Assembly: GCA_036569045.1 (NCBI GenBank)
Contig: DATCRI010000058.1
Location: 1-64,000 of the forward strand
DNA: 64,000 nucleotides
Direction: 5' to 3'
Source of the DNA: Chthoniobacterales bacterium
GTDB lineage: Bacteria; Verrucomicrobiota; Verrucomicrobiia; Chthoniobacterales; JAATET01
This document shows, one piece after another, positions 15,693 to 25,306 of the stretch (the first letter of the stretch is position 1; every line of letters starts with the position of its first letter). The notes below the pieces were generated by a model, which saw nothing but the letters and a program-made list of their open reading frames with translations, searched no databases and was not told the origin of the DNA. The translations under genes were made by a program, and so were the position numbers.

Positions 15693-17981
15693 ATGCGCTT
15701 TCCCATCCTCGCCTCTGTCGCTCTGCTGGCCGCCTCCTTCGGGGCCAGCGCCGACACTCTCGATCGCACCGACGTCGCGCAGACCGCGATCGATGATCTC
15801 GCGATCACGGCCGTGGCAAAGCGCGCAGGCGAAACTCCCGATGCCCAGGCCGCGCTCGCAGCCTTCACGAACGGTCTCCGCTCTCCGGAAGGCCGCGCGC
15901 TCTGGCAGAAATCCCTCGACGCCTTCACGCAGGCCCCGGATCCCGTCGCCGCCGCCCGCGCCCTGGGCGCCCTTCGGGGCTCTCTCCAGCAGGTCCTCGC
16001 CCTCGAGATGCTCGCGGCCTACAACGCCGGCGACATCGAGGCCGCCCGGCAGGCCCGCGCCGCAATCCGGCTTCCGAAGCACGCGAGCGCCGTGGAGGGC
16101 CTGCTCGCACTCCAGCGCATCAACGGTCCCGACGACCAGCGCGCCGAAGTCGCCCGCCTGCTCGCTCGCGAGACTCTCATCTGGCAGGGCAGCCGCGCCC
16201 GCGAGCGCGCCGACGAGCTTCTCCGCCTCGCGAAGGCCGACCGCGCCACTCCCGAGCTCGTCGCCCTCCGCTCGGCCGAGATCCAGGCCCTCACCGACTT
16301 CCCGCCCGCTCTCCTCGCCGCTGCGAAGGTCGCCCCGGCCAGCGCCGGGATGGTTCCCGCGCCCGCTCCCTCCGTCGATTCGATCGCCATGTGGAAATCC
16401 TCGATCGAGGCCCGCCTGCCCGACCTCCTCACACCCGACGAGGTCACTCGCCAGGAGCGCCTCGTTCTCAAGCTTCTCCGCCTCATTCCCATGGAATACC
16501 GCGCCGGCGTCCGCGACGGCCAGATCGCCGTCCCGCTGGAATACCGGGAGGCCGTCAGCTTCACCCAGCAGGCCCAGCAGCTCCTCGTCGAAGTCCGCCC
16601 GAACTGGATGAAGACGAAAGCCGAGGCCATGGCCGCCCATGGCGCGGAGCTGGAATCGCTGTTCGCCAAGCTCGAGGAAACCATCGCCGCCAAGGGCGAC
16701 ATCGCCACCGTCGAAGGCGCGTGCAAGGATCTCTCGACGCTCCTCCAGTCCAAATTCGATGTCACCCTGCGCAAGGCCGGCAAGGGCTCGGACGTCGTCC
16801 AGGAGACCGCGCTGGAAGTCCGCTCGATCCTCGGCCAGTCGCTTGCCGCCGCCCGCGAAGGCAAGTGGCGCGACGCGAACGCCCTCCGCCTCGAAGCCTA
16901 CACGACCTTCGATCTCGAGATCGAGAGCCGCATCCTGCCTCGCGATCCCGATCTCGCCACCCGCGCCGAGCGCAGTTTCCTCGACGGCGGCCACGACGGC
17001 CCCGGCATCAAGGCCGTGCTCGATCGCCGCGCTCAGAACGCCGAGCTCGAGGCCGCCTACAGCCGCACGTTGAAGGCGCTCGACGAATGCGTCGCGCTGC
17101 TCAAGGTCGGCCTCTCGCCCACGACGGTCGCCGTCACCGCCTTCACCATCGTGCTCCGCGAAGGCCTCGAGGCCGTCGTCATTCTCGCCGCATTGCTCGC
17201 CGGCCTCCGCGGCGCGGAGAACGCCGCCTCCCGCCGCCAGGTTTCCATCGGGGCCTGGGGGGCGATTGCCGCCTCCGCCGCCACGTTCATCCTCGCCCGC
17301 ACCGTCATTTCCTCGCTCAGCCGCTACGGCGAGACGCTCGAGGCCGTCATCTCGATCCTCGCCGTCATCATCCTGCTCATCGTCACGAACTGGGTGTTCC
17401 ACAAATACTACTGGACCGGCTGGAACGCCCGCCTGCGCGAGCTCAAGGACAAGGCCGCCACCCAGCGCGGGCAACGTTGGGAAGCCCTCGCCATGTGCGG
17501 CGTCGGTTTCCTCACGATCTATCGCGAAGGCTTCGAGACCACGCTCTTCATGCAGAGCCTCATTCTCGAAGGCGGCTTCTTCGCCTCCCTCACCGGCCTC
17601 TTCATCGGTCTCGCCGCGATCGGCGCCGCCGGCTGGGCGATCTTCAAATGGGGCAAGAAGCTCCCCTATCGCAAGCTGCTCGTCTGGACCGGCGTCCTCG
17701 TCGTCACGATCCTCGCCACCTTCCTCGGCTCCACCGTCCGCCTCTTCCAGACCGTCGGCTGGCTGCCCATTCATCCGATCCAGAGCCTCGATATCCCCCC
17801 TTGGATGGGCACATGGCTCGGCCTCTATCCCTCGTGGGAAGGTCTCATCATTCCCATGCTTGGCTTCGTCTACGTCGGCGGCGCCTGGCTGTTCGTCCGC
17901 TGGCAGGGCCTTCGCAAGCAGGCCACCTTCGACGCCCTGCTCGAGTCGCGCCGCGCGACCGCCGTCCACCCCGTTTCCTGA
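15693..17981 (+). CDS. FTR1-family iron permease with long periplasmic N-terminal domain
   Basis: The 762-residue product has a signal peptide, an exported helical region of about 450 residues, and a C-terminal FTR1 permease of seven membrane helices. The two iron-binding REGxE motifs are present: LREGLEAVVIL near residue 487 and YREGFETTLFM near residue 610. FTR1 proteins carry ferric iron across the inner membrane, usually after oxidation. The long N-terminal region, absent from simple EfeU, is found in some Gram-negative FTR1 proteins and may act as a built-in binding or oxidising partner. It forms an operon with the imelysin-like gene 12 bases upstream and perhaps the porin downstream. 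Confidence 0.85.
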   Translation: MRFPILASVALLAASFGASADTLDRTDVAQTAIDDLAITAVAKRAGETPDAQAALAAFTNGLRSPEGRALWQKSLDAFTQAPDPVAAARALGALRGSLQQVLALEMLAAYNAGDIEAARQARAAIRLPKHASAVEGLLALQRINGPDDQRAEVARLLARETLIWQGSRARERADELLRLAKADRATPELVALRSAEIQALTDFPPALLAAAKVAPASAGMVPAPAPSVDSIAMWKSSIEARLPDLLTPDEVTRQERLVLKLLRLIPMEYRAGVRDGQIAVPLEYREAVSFTQQAQQLLVEVRPNWMKTKAEAMAAHGAELESLFAKLEETIAAKGDIATVEGACKDLSTLLQSKFDVTLRKAGKGSDVVQETALEVRSILGQSLAAAREGKWRDANALRLEAYTTFDLEIESRILPRDPDLATRAERSFLDGGHDGPGIKAVLDRRAQNAELEAAYSRTLKALDECVALLKVGLSPTTVAVTAFTIVLREGLEAVVILAALLAGLRGAENAASRRQVSIGAWGAIAASAATFILARTVISSLSRYGETLEAVISILAVIILLIVTNWVFHKYYWTGWNARLRELKDKAATQRGQRWEALAMCGVGFLTIYREGFETTLFMQSLILEGGFFASLTGLFIGLAAIGAAGWAIFKWGKKLPYRKLLVWTGVLVVTILATFLGSTVRLFQTVGWLPIHPIQSLDIPPWMGTWLGLYPSWEGLIIPMLGFVYVGGAWLFVRWQGLRKQATFDALLESRRATAVHPVS

Positions 17982-18055
17982 CCGCACTCCCCGGCAAATT
18001 CCCCACCCGGCCCCACTCTATAAACAAAAGTCACTCTTACTTAACCAACCAACCC

Positions 18056-19471
18056 ATGATCCCAACCATCCGCACTCCCTTCGCCCTGCTCGCTGCCGGC
18101 GCGCTCTTCACGAGCCCGCTCTTCGCCCAGCAGGACATTCTCGAAGACCAGTCCTCCGATCCCGGTCCGCTTGTCAGCTGGCTCGAAGGCGACTGCCTCT
18201 TCGGTAACTGCGCCGGCTTCCGCCCCATGCTCGAAGACAAGGGCGTCGAGTTTTTCGGCGGCTACACCGCGGAAGTCTGGGGCGACGTCTCCGGCGGCTA
18301 TGAACGCGGCGCCGTCTACACCGGCCTGCTCGACTTCGGCGTGAACCTCGATTTCGAGAAGCTCGTCGGCTGGCAGGGCGCCAGCTTCAGCACCACGTGG
18401 CTCTGGCTCTCCGGCCGTGACGTCTCCGAAGACAAGGTCGGCAACTTCCTCACCGTCTCGAACATCGCCGGCTTCAACACCCTCCGCATGCTCGAGATGT
18501 GGTTCCAGCAGGACTTCTGGCAGCGCGACGGCGGCCCCTCCGGCCTCTCGATTCGTCTCGGCCAGCTCACCGCCGACAGCGAGTTCATCATCTCCGACTA
18601 CGGCGCCACCTTCATCAACGGCACCTTCGGCTGGCCCGCCTTCGCCTACACGAATGTCCCCGCCGGCGGCCCCGGCTACCCCATGGGCGCCCCCGGCGTG
18701 CGCGTCGCGGTGACCCCCGTCGAGTGGTTCACCTACCAGGCCGCCGCCTTCGAGGGCGACGTGTTCGACCAGAACGTCAACCGCCACGGCTTCCGCTACC
18801 GCCTCAACCGCAAGTTCGGCTACTTCTTCATCAACGAAGCCCAGTTCCGCTGGAACCAGAAGGACGACGAAATGGGCCTCGCCGGCCAGCTCAAACTCGG
18901 CGCCTGGTTCCACACCGCCGACTTTGCGAATGCCTATGGCGACGGCTCCACCTGGGGCGACAGCTCCTACTACGCCGTCCTCGACCAGCAGCTCTACCGC
19001 GAGCCCTCGAAGGAAGTCCCCGCCGAAGTCACGAGCAAGGACGGCAAGTCCGTCGTCGCCTCGGACGGCAAGAGCACCGCGAAATCCTTCAAGGAGCCCG
19101 TCAAGCTCGAGAAATCCAGCCAGGGCCTCGGCTGGTTCGGCCGCATCGCCTTCACCCCGCAGACGCAGAACTTCGTCGGCTTCTACTTCGACACCGGCCT
19201 CGTTTACACCGGTCTCATCCCCGGCCGCGACGACGACGCCCTCGGCGTCGCCCTCGGCTTCGCCGACCTTACCAGCGGCGCCGCACAGACGCTCTTCGAC
19301 GAAGGCTCCCGCAAAGCCGGCTACGAAGCCGTCATCGAGGTCACCTACGACGCGCAGATCACGAACTGGCTGCACGTCCAGCCCGACCTCCAATACATCA
19401 TCCGCCCCGGCGGCACCGGCGACTACGGCAACGCCCTCGTCCTCGGCGGCCGCGTCTCGGTCACGTTCTAA
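18056..19471 (+). CDS. OprB-family porin
   Basis: A 471-residue outer-membrane protein. It has a signal peptide (ending SPLFAQQD), a beta-strand-rich body with many aromatic residues, family-like segments such as GVNLDFEKLVGWQGASFSTTWLW and LVYTGLIPGRDDD, and a final strand ending in Phe (GGRVSVTF), as outer-membrane barrels do. The best match is the OprB carbohydrate-selective porin family. Its place between FTR1 and hupE suggests it may admit metal chelates or substrates linked to the metal operon, but that is inference. A paralogue lies at 43667-45058 with the same LIPGRD segment. ATG 18056 starts the signal peptide. A terminator follows. Confidence 0.82.
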   Translation: MIPTIRTPFALLAAGALFTSPLFAQQDILEDQSSDPGPLVSWLEGDCLFGNCAGFRPMLEDKGVEFFGGYTAEVWGDVSGGYERGAVYTGLLDFGVNLDFEKLVGWQGASFSTTWLWLSGRDVSEDKVGNFLTVSNIAGFNTLRMLEMWFQQDFWQRDGGPSGLSIRLGQLTADSEFIISDYGATFINGTFGWPAFAYTNVPAGGPGYPMGAPGVRVAVTPVEWFTYQAAAFEGDVFDQNVNRHGFRYRLNRKFGYFFINEAQFRWNQKDDEMGLAGQLKLGAWFHTADFANAYGDGSTWGDSSYYAVLDQQLYREPSKEVPAEVTSKDGKSVVASDGKSTAKSFKEPVKLEKSSQGLGWFGRIAFTPQTQNFVGFYFDTGLVYTGLIPGRDDDALGVALGFADLTSGAAQTLFDEGSRKAGYEAVIEVTYDAQITNWLHVQPDLQYIIRPGGTGDYGNALVLGGRVSVTF

Positions 19472-19499
19472 GTCGCTCGCTCCGAATCCTGTCCAACCG

Positions 19500-19527
19500 C
19501 GCCCCGCCCGCAAAGGCGGGGCGTTTT
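19500..19527 (+). terminator. Rho-independent terminator after the porin gene
   Basis: CGCCCCGCC, loop CGCAAA, GGCGGGGCG, then TTTT. A perfect 9-bp GC stem placed 28 bases after the porin stop. It separates the porin from hupE. Confidence 0.92.
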
Positions 19528-19641
19528 CATTTCGATTCCGTCAATCGGGTGCGCATTCATCCGTCGAAACGCCAAGTTCACGGATTTCAGATTGCAGAAA
19601 CCACCCGCATGTCGCATCACACTTGTAAACCAATCGCGCCG

Positions 19642-20226
19642 ATGAAAAAGACTGCCCTTCCGCTCGCCACGTTCGCCGCCTTGCTCGCTCTGCCCACGGT
19701 CGCCCACGCACATCCCGGTCACGGTCTGGCCCAGGGCTTCGCTCCCGGCTTTTCGCATCCGCTCATCGGCTTGGATCACCAGCTCGCGATGGTCGCCATC
19801 GGCCTCTGGGCCGCGCAGGCGGGCGGCCGCGCCATGTGGGCCGTGCCGGCGACGTTCGTGGGCGTGATGGCCCTCGGCGGCGCGCTCGGCATGATGCAGG
19901 TGCCCGTCCCCTTCATCGAGCCCGGCATCGCCGCCTCGGTGCTCATCCTCGGCTTGCTCATCGCCTTTGCGGTGCGGATGCCCCTCGCCGCCGCCGTTCC
20001 GCTCGTCGGCCTCTTCGCAATCTTCCACGGGCACGCTCACGGCGCCGAGATGCCGGAGAACGCCTCTGGCGCGGCCTACGCGGTGGGCTTCATGCTCGCG
20101 ACCGCCGCCCTGCACGGCGTGGGCATCGGCCTCGGCATGGCCATCCAGCGGTTCACCGCGGCGCCGGTCATTCGTTTCGCCGGTGCGGCCATCGCGGTGG
20201 CGGGCGTTTACGTCGCCCTCAGCTAA
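19642..20226 (+). CDS. hupE: HupE/UreJ-family metal (nickel/cobalt) transporter
   Basis: The 194-residue product has an N-terminal signal (ending VAHA) and the HupE/UreJ signature: HPGHGLAQGFAPGFSHPLIGLDHQLA, where the HP and GxDH histidine/aspartate residues are thought to bind Ni2+ or Co2+. About six hydrophobic helices follow, with a further HGHAHG histidine cluster. The family imports nickel or cobalt for hydrogenase, urease or cobalamin enzymes. None of these is in the window. ATG 19642 gives the best signal peptide. An upstream in-frame ATG at 19609 would add 11 residues. Confidence 0.85.
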   Translation: MKKTALPLATFAALLALPTVAHAHPGHGLAQGFAPGFSHPLIGLDHQLAMVAIGLWAAQAGGRAMWAVPATFVGVMALGGALGMMQVPVPFIEPGIAASVLILGLLIAFAVRMPLAAAVPLVGLFAIFHGHAHGAEMPENASGAAYAVGFMLATAALHGVGIGLGMAIQRFTAAPVIRFAGAAIAVAGVYVALS

Positions 20227-20295
20227 AAAAGCGGGCCCGGCGGGGAGGCCCTGATGATCCCCGCTTGTCGCACAGCCGGTCGCCTGCGATAACCC

Positions 20296-21315
20296 GTGCC
20301 CGTGCCAGGGAGTGCGCCGCCGCAAAATTTCCGAAGGATCGCCGTGCAGGTCCTCATCGGCATCGGGATCTTTTCCGCCGTTGTCGCCGTTGCGACGCTG
20401 GTTTACTGCCTCGAGGGCTGGTCGTTCAGCAACGCGCTCTACATGGTCATCATCACGATCTTCGGCGTGGGCTACGGGGAGATCGAGCCGGTGGACACCA
20501 CGCTGGAGCGCATCACGACGATGCTTACGATCATCGCCGGGCCGATCGCGACCGTCTTCGTGATCAGTGCGATCGTGAAGATCGTCACGGAAAAGGAATT
20601 TCAGAAGGCAATGGCCGATCGCCGCAAATTCAAATCCATGGACGAACTCAAACGCCACACCATCATCTGCGGCTTTGGCCGCATCGGGCAAACTCTGGCC
20701 CGCGAACTCGTGAAGGCCGGGCATCCCTTCCTCATCCTCGACCGCGACCCCGACCGCATCGCGCAATCCGAGGCGCTCGGCTACATCACGCTCGAGGGCG
20801 ACGCCGGCGACGAGGAGGTGCTCGGCCGCGCGCACATCGACTCCGCCCGCAACCTCGCCGCCGTGCTGCCGAACGACATGGTGAACGTCTTTATCACACT
20901 CACCGCGCGGAACCTGAACCCCGACCTGCGCATCGTCGCTCGCGCGGAGAATCCCGCGACCGAGAAGAAGCTTCGCCAGGCCGGCGCGAACGACATCATT
21001 CTGCCCGCCTTTGCCGGCGGCATGCAGATCGCCCACCGCATCCTCCGCCCCTCGCTCCTCGGCGTGCTCGACGACAACACGTCTTTCCTCAAAAACGACC
21101 TCGAGGAGCTCGGCGTGGAGATCGGCGACGTCTTCCTCGAGGCAGGAAGCCCCTTCGCCGGGAAGCCGCTCTCCGCCTTCATCGACAGCGTGAAGGGCCG
21201 CTGCCTCGTCCTGGCAATCCGCCACGCGGATGGCAGCAGCAGCCAGCACCCTGCCCCACACGCCATGCTCGCCGCCGGCGATCACATCATCAGCATCGTG
21301 CGCAAGAGCGCGTAG
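20296..21315 (+). CDS. Potassium channel with cytoplasmic RCK (TrkA-N/C) domains
   Basis: The 339-residue product has two membrane helices around a pore loop, then an NAD-binding RCK domain (TIICGFGRIGQTLARELVKAG, LILDRDPDR) and a TrkA-C part. It has the layout of MthK/GsuK-type ligand-gated K+ channels. The selectivity filter reads FGVGYGE at residues 56-62, where most channels have TVGYGD. Gly-Tyr-Gly is kept. The GTG at 20296 is used as start because no ATG precedes the first helix. It is convergent with recQ with only 5 bases between the stops. kup, another potassium importer, is next to recQ. Confidence 0.85.
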   Translation: MPVPGSAPPQNFRRIAVQVLIGIGIFSAVVAVATLVYCLEGWSFSNALYMVIITIFGVGYGEIEPVDTTLERITTMLTIIAGPIATVFVISAIVKIVTEKEFQKAMADRRKFKSMDELKRHTIICGFGRIGQTLARELVKAGHPFLILDRDPDRIAQSEALGYITLEGDAGDEEVLGRAHIDSARNLAAVLPNDMVNVFITLTARNLNPDLRIVARAENPATEKKLRQAGANDIILPAFAGGMQIAHRILRPSLLGVLDDNTSFLKNDLEELGVEIGDVFLEAGSPFAGKPLSAFIDSVKGRCLVLAIRHADGSSSQHPAPHAMLAAGDHIISIVRKSA

Positions 21316-21320
21316 CGGGG

Positions 21321-23300
21321 CTAGAACCCGCCTCGATAGAAGTTCGTGGGAGGAAATTCGTCGCCCGATGTCTTGCGACCTCTTCGAGGCGCCCTCTTCT
21401 TCTTGGAAACTCGCTCCGAACGAACGACCTGATAAGACGAAGCCTCTTCCCGGACGACTCCGGTTTCCGCGTCGTCCTTGAAAACCTGCTGACCGCTCTC
21501 CTTCACGTAGTCGCGGATCACCTTCAGGAAGCGCGTGGAGAACTCCACCGCCTTCTTTCGGCCGACGCCGGGAGTCGCCTCGAAAGCCAGGTCCGAGTCC
21601 GGGTAAAATCGCGCCATGTGGCGCAGCGTCACATCGGAGAAAATCACGTAGGCCGGCACGTCGCGCGCGTCGGCCAGCTCGCGCCGCAGCTTCCGCAGCC
21701 GGTCGAACAGCGCCTCGTCGAAGGCAAACTCGCCCGCGACCTTCTTCCGCGCACGCACCGGCGCCCGCACCGCCCGGCGCACCCGGATGGGCTGGCGCGA
21801 TTTCAGCGCAGCGAGGCCCTCGTCGGTGAGCTCGACGAGCATGAATTTGTCGTCGGTGCGCCGTGCGTAACCCATCCGCAGCAGGTCGCCGGCAAGCTGG
21901 CGCCATTCGTCGGCCGTCAGCTCGCGACCGATGCCCCACGTCGGCAGGCTGTCGTGCCTGCGCTCGAGCACGGCCTTCGCTTTCGAGCCCAGTAGGACGT
22001 CGATGGCGTAGTTGAGCCCGAAGTTCCATCCGCTCGCCTGCCGCAGGCGATAGAGGCACGAGAGAAATTTCTGCGCGGGAATCGTGACGTCGATTTCCTC
22101 GGGCGGCGTGATGCAATTGTCGCAGCCACCGCAGTTCGCCTCGTCGGAATGTTCGCCGAAATACGCGAGCAACGCCCGGCGCCGGCACTCCCCGCTCTCC
22201 GCGAAGGCGGCCATCCCGTTGAGCTGCGCCAGCGCGGTGCGGCGCTCAGCCTCATCGGGCTTCTCGTCGATCATCCGCTTCTGCTTGAGAATGTCGCCGC
22301 GGCTGTAGAGCAGCAGGCAATCGGAAGGCAACCCGTCACGCCCGGCGCGGCCCGTCTCCTGATAGTAGCTCTCGAGATTCCGCGGCAGATCGTGGTGCAC
22401 GACGAAGCGGACGTTCGGCTTGTTGATGCCCATGCCGAAGGCGACCGTTGCGCAGATCACGCGCACCTCGTCGCGCAGGAAGGCCTCCTGGTTCGCGGCG
22501 CGATCTTCGGGCCCGAGCCCGGCGTGATAGGCCCGCGCGGGGATCCCTTCGGCGACCAGTTTCTCCGCAACGGACTCCGCCGACTTCCGCGACAGGCAAT
22601 ACACGATGCCGGCGTCGCCGGGCCGCTGCCCCAGGAAATCCATGAGCTGGTCGAACGCCCCCGCCTTGGGCACCACGCGGTAGAAAATATTCGGCCGATT
22701 GAAGCTCGCCACGTATTCCCGCGGCTCGCGCAACCCGAGCCGCTCGACGATGTCCGACCGCACGCGGCCCGTCGCCGTGGCGGTGAGCGCCATCACCGGC
22801 ACGTCCGGCAGCGCCTCGCGCAGCTCGCTCAGGCGCCGGTATTCCGGGCGAAAGTCGTGCCCCCATTCGCTGATGCAGTGCGCTTCGTCCACCGCGACGA
22901 GGGTGACGTTCCACGTCTTGAGATCCTCGAGAAATCCTGACAGCAGCAACCGCTCCGGCGCCACGTAGAGCAGCCGGTATTCGCCCTGGTGCAGGCCGCG
23001 GAGTCGCGCGCGCCCCTCGCCCGGCTCGAGCGAGGAATTCAGATACGTCGCAGCCACGCCATTGGCGGTGAGCGCGTCGACCTGATCCTTCATCAGCGCG
23101 ATAAGCGGCGAGACCACCAGCGTAAGCCCCGGCCTCAGCAGCGCCGGCAACTGGTAGCACAGGGATTTCCCGCCGCCGGTCGGCAGCAGCGCGAAGACAT
23201 CGCGACCCGCCACCGCATCGGCAACGATCTCCGCCTGCAACGGCCGAAAGGCGCCGTAGCCGAAAACTTCCTTCAACTTCGTGAGTGCGGGATCGCCCAT
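21321..23300 (-). CDS. recQ: ATP-dependent DNA helicase RecQ
   Basis: The 659-residue product has the full RecQ layout. The helicase core shows FGYGAFRPLQ (Q motif), LLPTGGGKSLCYQ (Walker A, near residue 40), VDEAHCISEWGHDFRPEY and QETGRAGRDGLPS. The zinc-binding RQC part holds Cys at ECRRRALLAYFGE and CGGCDNC. A HRDC domain (RLRKLRRELADARDVPAYVIFSD) and a basic tail follow. RecQ unwinds 3' tailed DNA during recombination and fork repair in the cytoplasm. ATG 23300 fits the family start. kup lies 14 bases upstream on the same strand and may share the transcript. Confidence 0.96.
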   Translation of the reverse strand: MGDPALTKLKEVFGYGAFRPLQAEIVADAVAGRDVFALLPTGGGKSLCYQLPALLRPGLTLVVSPLIALMKDQVDALTANGVAATYLNSSLEPGEGRARLRGLHQGEYRLLYVAPERLLLSGFLEDLKTWNVTLVAVDEAHCISEWGHDFRPEYRRLSELREALPDVPVMALTATATGRVRSDIVERLGLREPREYVASFNRPNIFYRVVPKAGAFDQLMDFLGQRPGDAGIVYCLSRKSAESVAEKLVAEGIPARAYHAGLGPEDRAANQEAFLRDEVRVICATVAFGMGINKPNVRFVVHHDLPRNLESYYQETGRAGRDGLPSDCLLLYSRGDILKQKRMIDEKPDEAERRTALAQLNGMAAFAESGECRRRALLAYFGEHSDEANCGGCDNCITPPEEIDVTIPAQKFLSCLYRLRQASGWNFGLNYAIDVLLGSKAKAVLERRHDSLPTWGIGRELTADEWRQLAGDLLRMGYARRTDDKFMLVELTDEGLAALKSRQPIRVRRAVRAPVRARKKVAGEFAFDEALFDRLRKLRRELADARDVPAYVIFSDVTLRHMARFYPDSDLAFEATPGVGRKKAVEFSTRFLKVIRDYVKESGQQVFKDDAETGVVREEASSYQVVRSERVSKKKRAPRRGRKTSGDEFPPTNFYRGGF

Positions 23301-23314
23301 GGGCCGGCGATTCT

Positions 23315-25261
23315 CTACGCCTTCATCATCCAGGTGAACTCCAGAATCTGCGCGTGCGGGATGAAGAAATAATCCGGGGCGTAGCTCTGGTTGCGCGCGA
23401 GCACGCCGTAGAGCACCCGCCGCCAGCGCGCGAAGCCACTGCCCGTGTATTCGACGATCAACTCCCGCGGCAGCACGAAGAAGGTCTCGTCGCTCGTCGC
23501 GCCGATCCCGCCATCGGTGATCTTCGCAGCGCGGTCGAGGATCTCCACGGCGCGCGGCTCCTGCATGTAGCCGTGCTCGGCGATCACGTGCCACACGCGC
23601 CGGTCGTGAGGATGCACCTCGACGCTGCGCGCCATGTCCACGTCGCTTTGCATGACGTTGAGCAGACTCAGGAAAATGATCTGCTCCCGCGGGGCGACGC
23701 CCTGCCGTAGCATCTCCTGCAACCGGGCCACCGCGTGAGCCGGACTGCGGTTGAGCGTAATCATCACGAGCTGCCCGGGCAGCGTGCGCTCGCGGGGAAT
23801 GCGGCCCAGCAATTTGTCCACCGAGCACGAGCCGGCGTGCACGCGCTCGCTCACGATGGACCTTCCGCGATACCATGTGAGCATGATCGTCAGCAGACCG
23901 ACGCCGATCATCACGGGGAAGTAGCCACCATCGGCAAATTTCACGAGGCACGAGGCGAGGAACAGTCCTTCGCAGGCCACGAGCACGCCGACAAACGCCC
24001 ACACCGCCACCCACGGCCAGCGCCAGCAACGGTGCGCGACGAGTCCCATCGCGAGCGTCGTGATCACCATCGTGCAAACCACCGCGAGGCCGTAGGCCGC
24101 CGCGAGATTCTCGCTCTCCCGGAAGATCACCACGAGCAGGATGCATGCGATGGCCAGCATCCAGTTCGCCAACGGCACGTAGACCTGTCCGCGCTCGTCC
24201 CGGCTCGTATGGATCGTGTGAACGCGCGGAAGAAACCGCAGATCCTGCGCCTGCGCCGTGAGCGAGAAGACGCCGGAAATCAACGCCTGCGACGCGATTA
24301 CCGTCGCGAGCGTGGCCAGCACGACGAGCGCGACGGCGCCACCCCCGGCCGGCACCATTTCGAAGAACGGCACCTCCCGGGCGAAGGCCGCCGGATCCCG
24401 CACCGCCAGGGCGGCCTGCCCCAGGTAGTTCAAAAGCAACGCCGGCAGCGCCACGACATGCCAGGCCAGCGAAATCGTGCGCCGGCTGAAATGTCCCATG
24501 TCCGCATAGAGCGCCTCCACGCCCGTCACGGCCAGCACCACGCCGCCCATCAGGAAGACCGCCCGGCCGCCGCTCATTTGCAGCGCCTCCCACGCATGCC
24601 GGGGATCGAACGCGGCCAGCACCTCCGGGCACCGAACCACCCACACGAGCCCGATGATGCCGATCGCGGCGAACCATACGAGCATCACCCAGCCAAACGC
24701 CATGCCCAGCCGTCCCGTCCCGAATCGCTGCACTCCGAATAGAATCGCGAGGAGCGCCACGGTCGCCGGCAGCACGATCGGCTTCAATCCGGGATCCACG
24801 GCCTCGAGCCCCTCCAGCGCACTCAGCACCGAGATGGCCGGCGTGATCGTGCCATCGCCGTAGAGCAATGCCGCGCCGAAGAGCAGCATCATTGCATAGA
24901 ACGGCAGACGTCGGCTTTTCCGCCCGACGTGCGAGGAATGCCCGCGCAGCAGCGCCAGCAGCGCAAACACGCCGCCCTCCCCGCGATAATCCGCCCGCAT
25001 CACCACGCCGACGTATTTGAGGGTGACGATCAGCAGCAGGCTCCAGACGATCAGCGACGCGACCCCAATGGCCGCGGCAGAATCCGCATGCCCCAGGGCA
25101 TCCAGAGCCGTCTCGTAGGTGTAGAGCGGGCTCGTGCCGATGTCGCCGAAGACCACGCCCAGCGCTGCCAGCGCCAGGGCCGGCGTCTTCTTCGCATCCT
25201 TTTTGCCGCCTGCTCCCACGCCCCATCCCGCTACCGGGAGCGCGGACCGGTGGCGATTCAA
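23315..25261 (-). CDS. kup: KUP-family potassium uptake protein
   Basis: The 648-residue product is a KUP/HAK/KT transporter: about 12 membrane helices and a soluble C-terminal domain. The N-terminal signature is clear (LAALGVVFGDIGTSPLYTYE), as are the GEGGVFALLAL and YGDGTITPAISVLSALEG segments. These H+/K+ symporters import potassium into the cytoplasm. The C-terminal soluble part has the expected EIVEYTGSGFARW-like end. Together with the RCK channel at 20296 it makes a small potassium group around recQ. The start is 45 bases from the divergent methyltransferase gene. Confidence 0.95.
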   Translation of the reverse strand: MNRHRSALPVAGWGVGAGGKKDAKKTPALALAALGVVFGDIGTSPLYTYETALDALGHADSAAAIGVASLIVWSLLLIVTLKYVGVVMRADYRGEGGVFALLALLRGHSSHVGRKSRRLPFYAMMLLFGAALLYGDGTITPAISVLSALEGLEAVDPGLKPIVLPATVALLAILFGVQRFGTGRLGMAFGWVMLVWFAAIGIIGLVWVVRCPEVLAAFDPRHAWEALQMSGGRAVFLMGGVVLAVTGVEALYADMGHFSRRTISLAWHVVALPALLLNYLGQAALAVRDPAAFAREVPFFEMVPAGGGAVALVVLATLATVIASQALISGVFSLTAQAQDLRFLPRVHTIHTSRDERGQVYVPLANWMLAIACILLVVIFRESENLAAAYGLAVVCTMVITTLAMGLVAHRCWRWPWVAVWAFVGVLVACEGLFLASCLVKFADGGYFPVMIGVGLLTIMLTWYRGRSIVSERVHAGSCSVDKLLGRIPRERTLPGQLVMITLNRSPAHAVARLQEMLRQGVAPREQIIFLSLLNVMQSDVDMARSVEVHPHDRRVWHVIAEHGYMQEPRAVEILDRAAKITDGGIGATSDETFFVLPRELIVEYTGSGFARWRRVLYGVLARNQSYAPDYFFIPHAQILEFTWMMKA

Positions 25262-25306
25262 AAATTCCCTTTGCCGACGGTGTCATTCCCCCCGCACTCT
25301 GCTTCC

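Noticed and set aside
14622-17987. Open frame of 1121 codons on the minus strand opposite the EfeO-like and FTR1 genes
   Set aside because: Glu/Gly/Ala-rich translation without family likeness. It mirrors real, well-supported genes on the plus strand, a usual effect of high GC.
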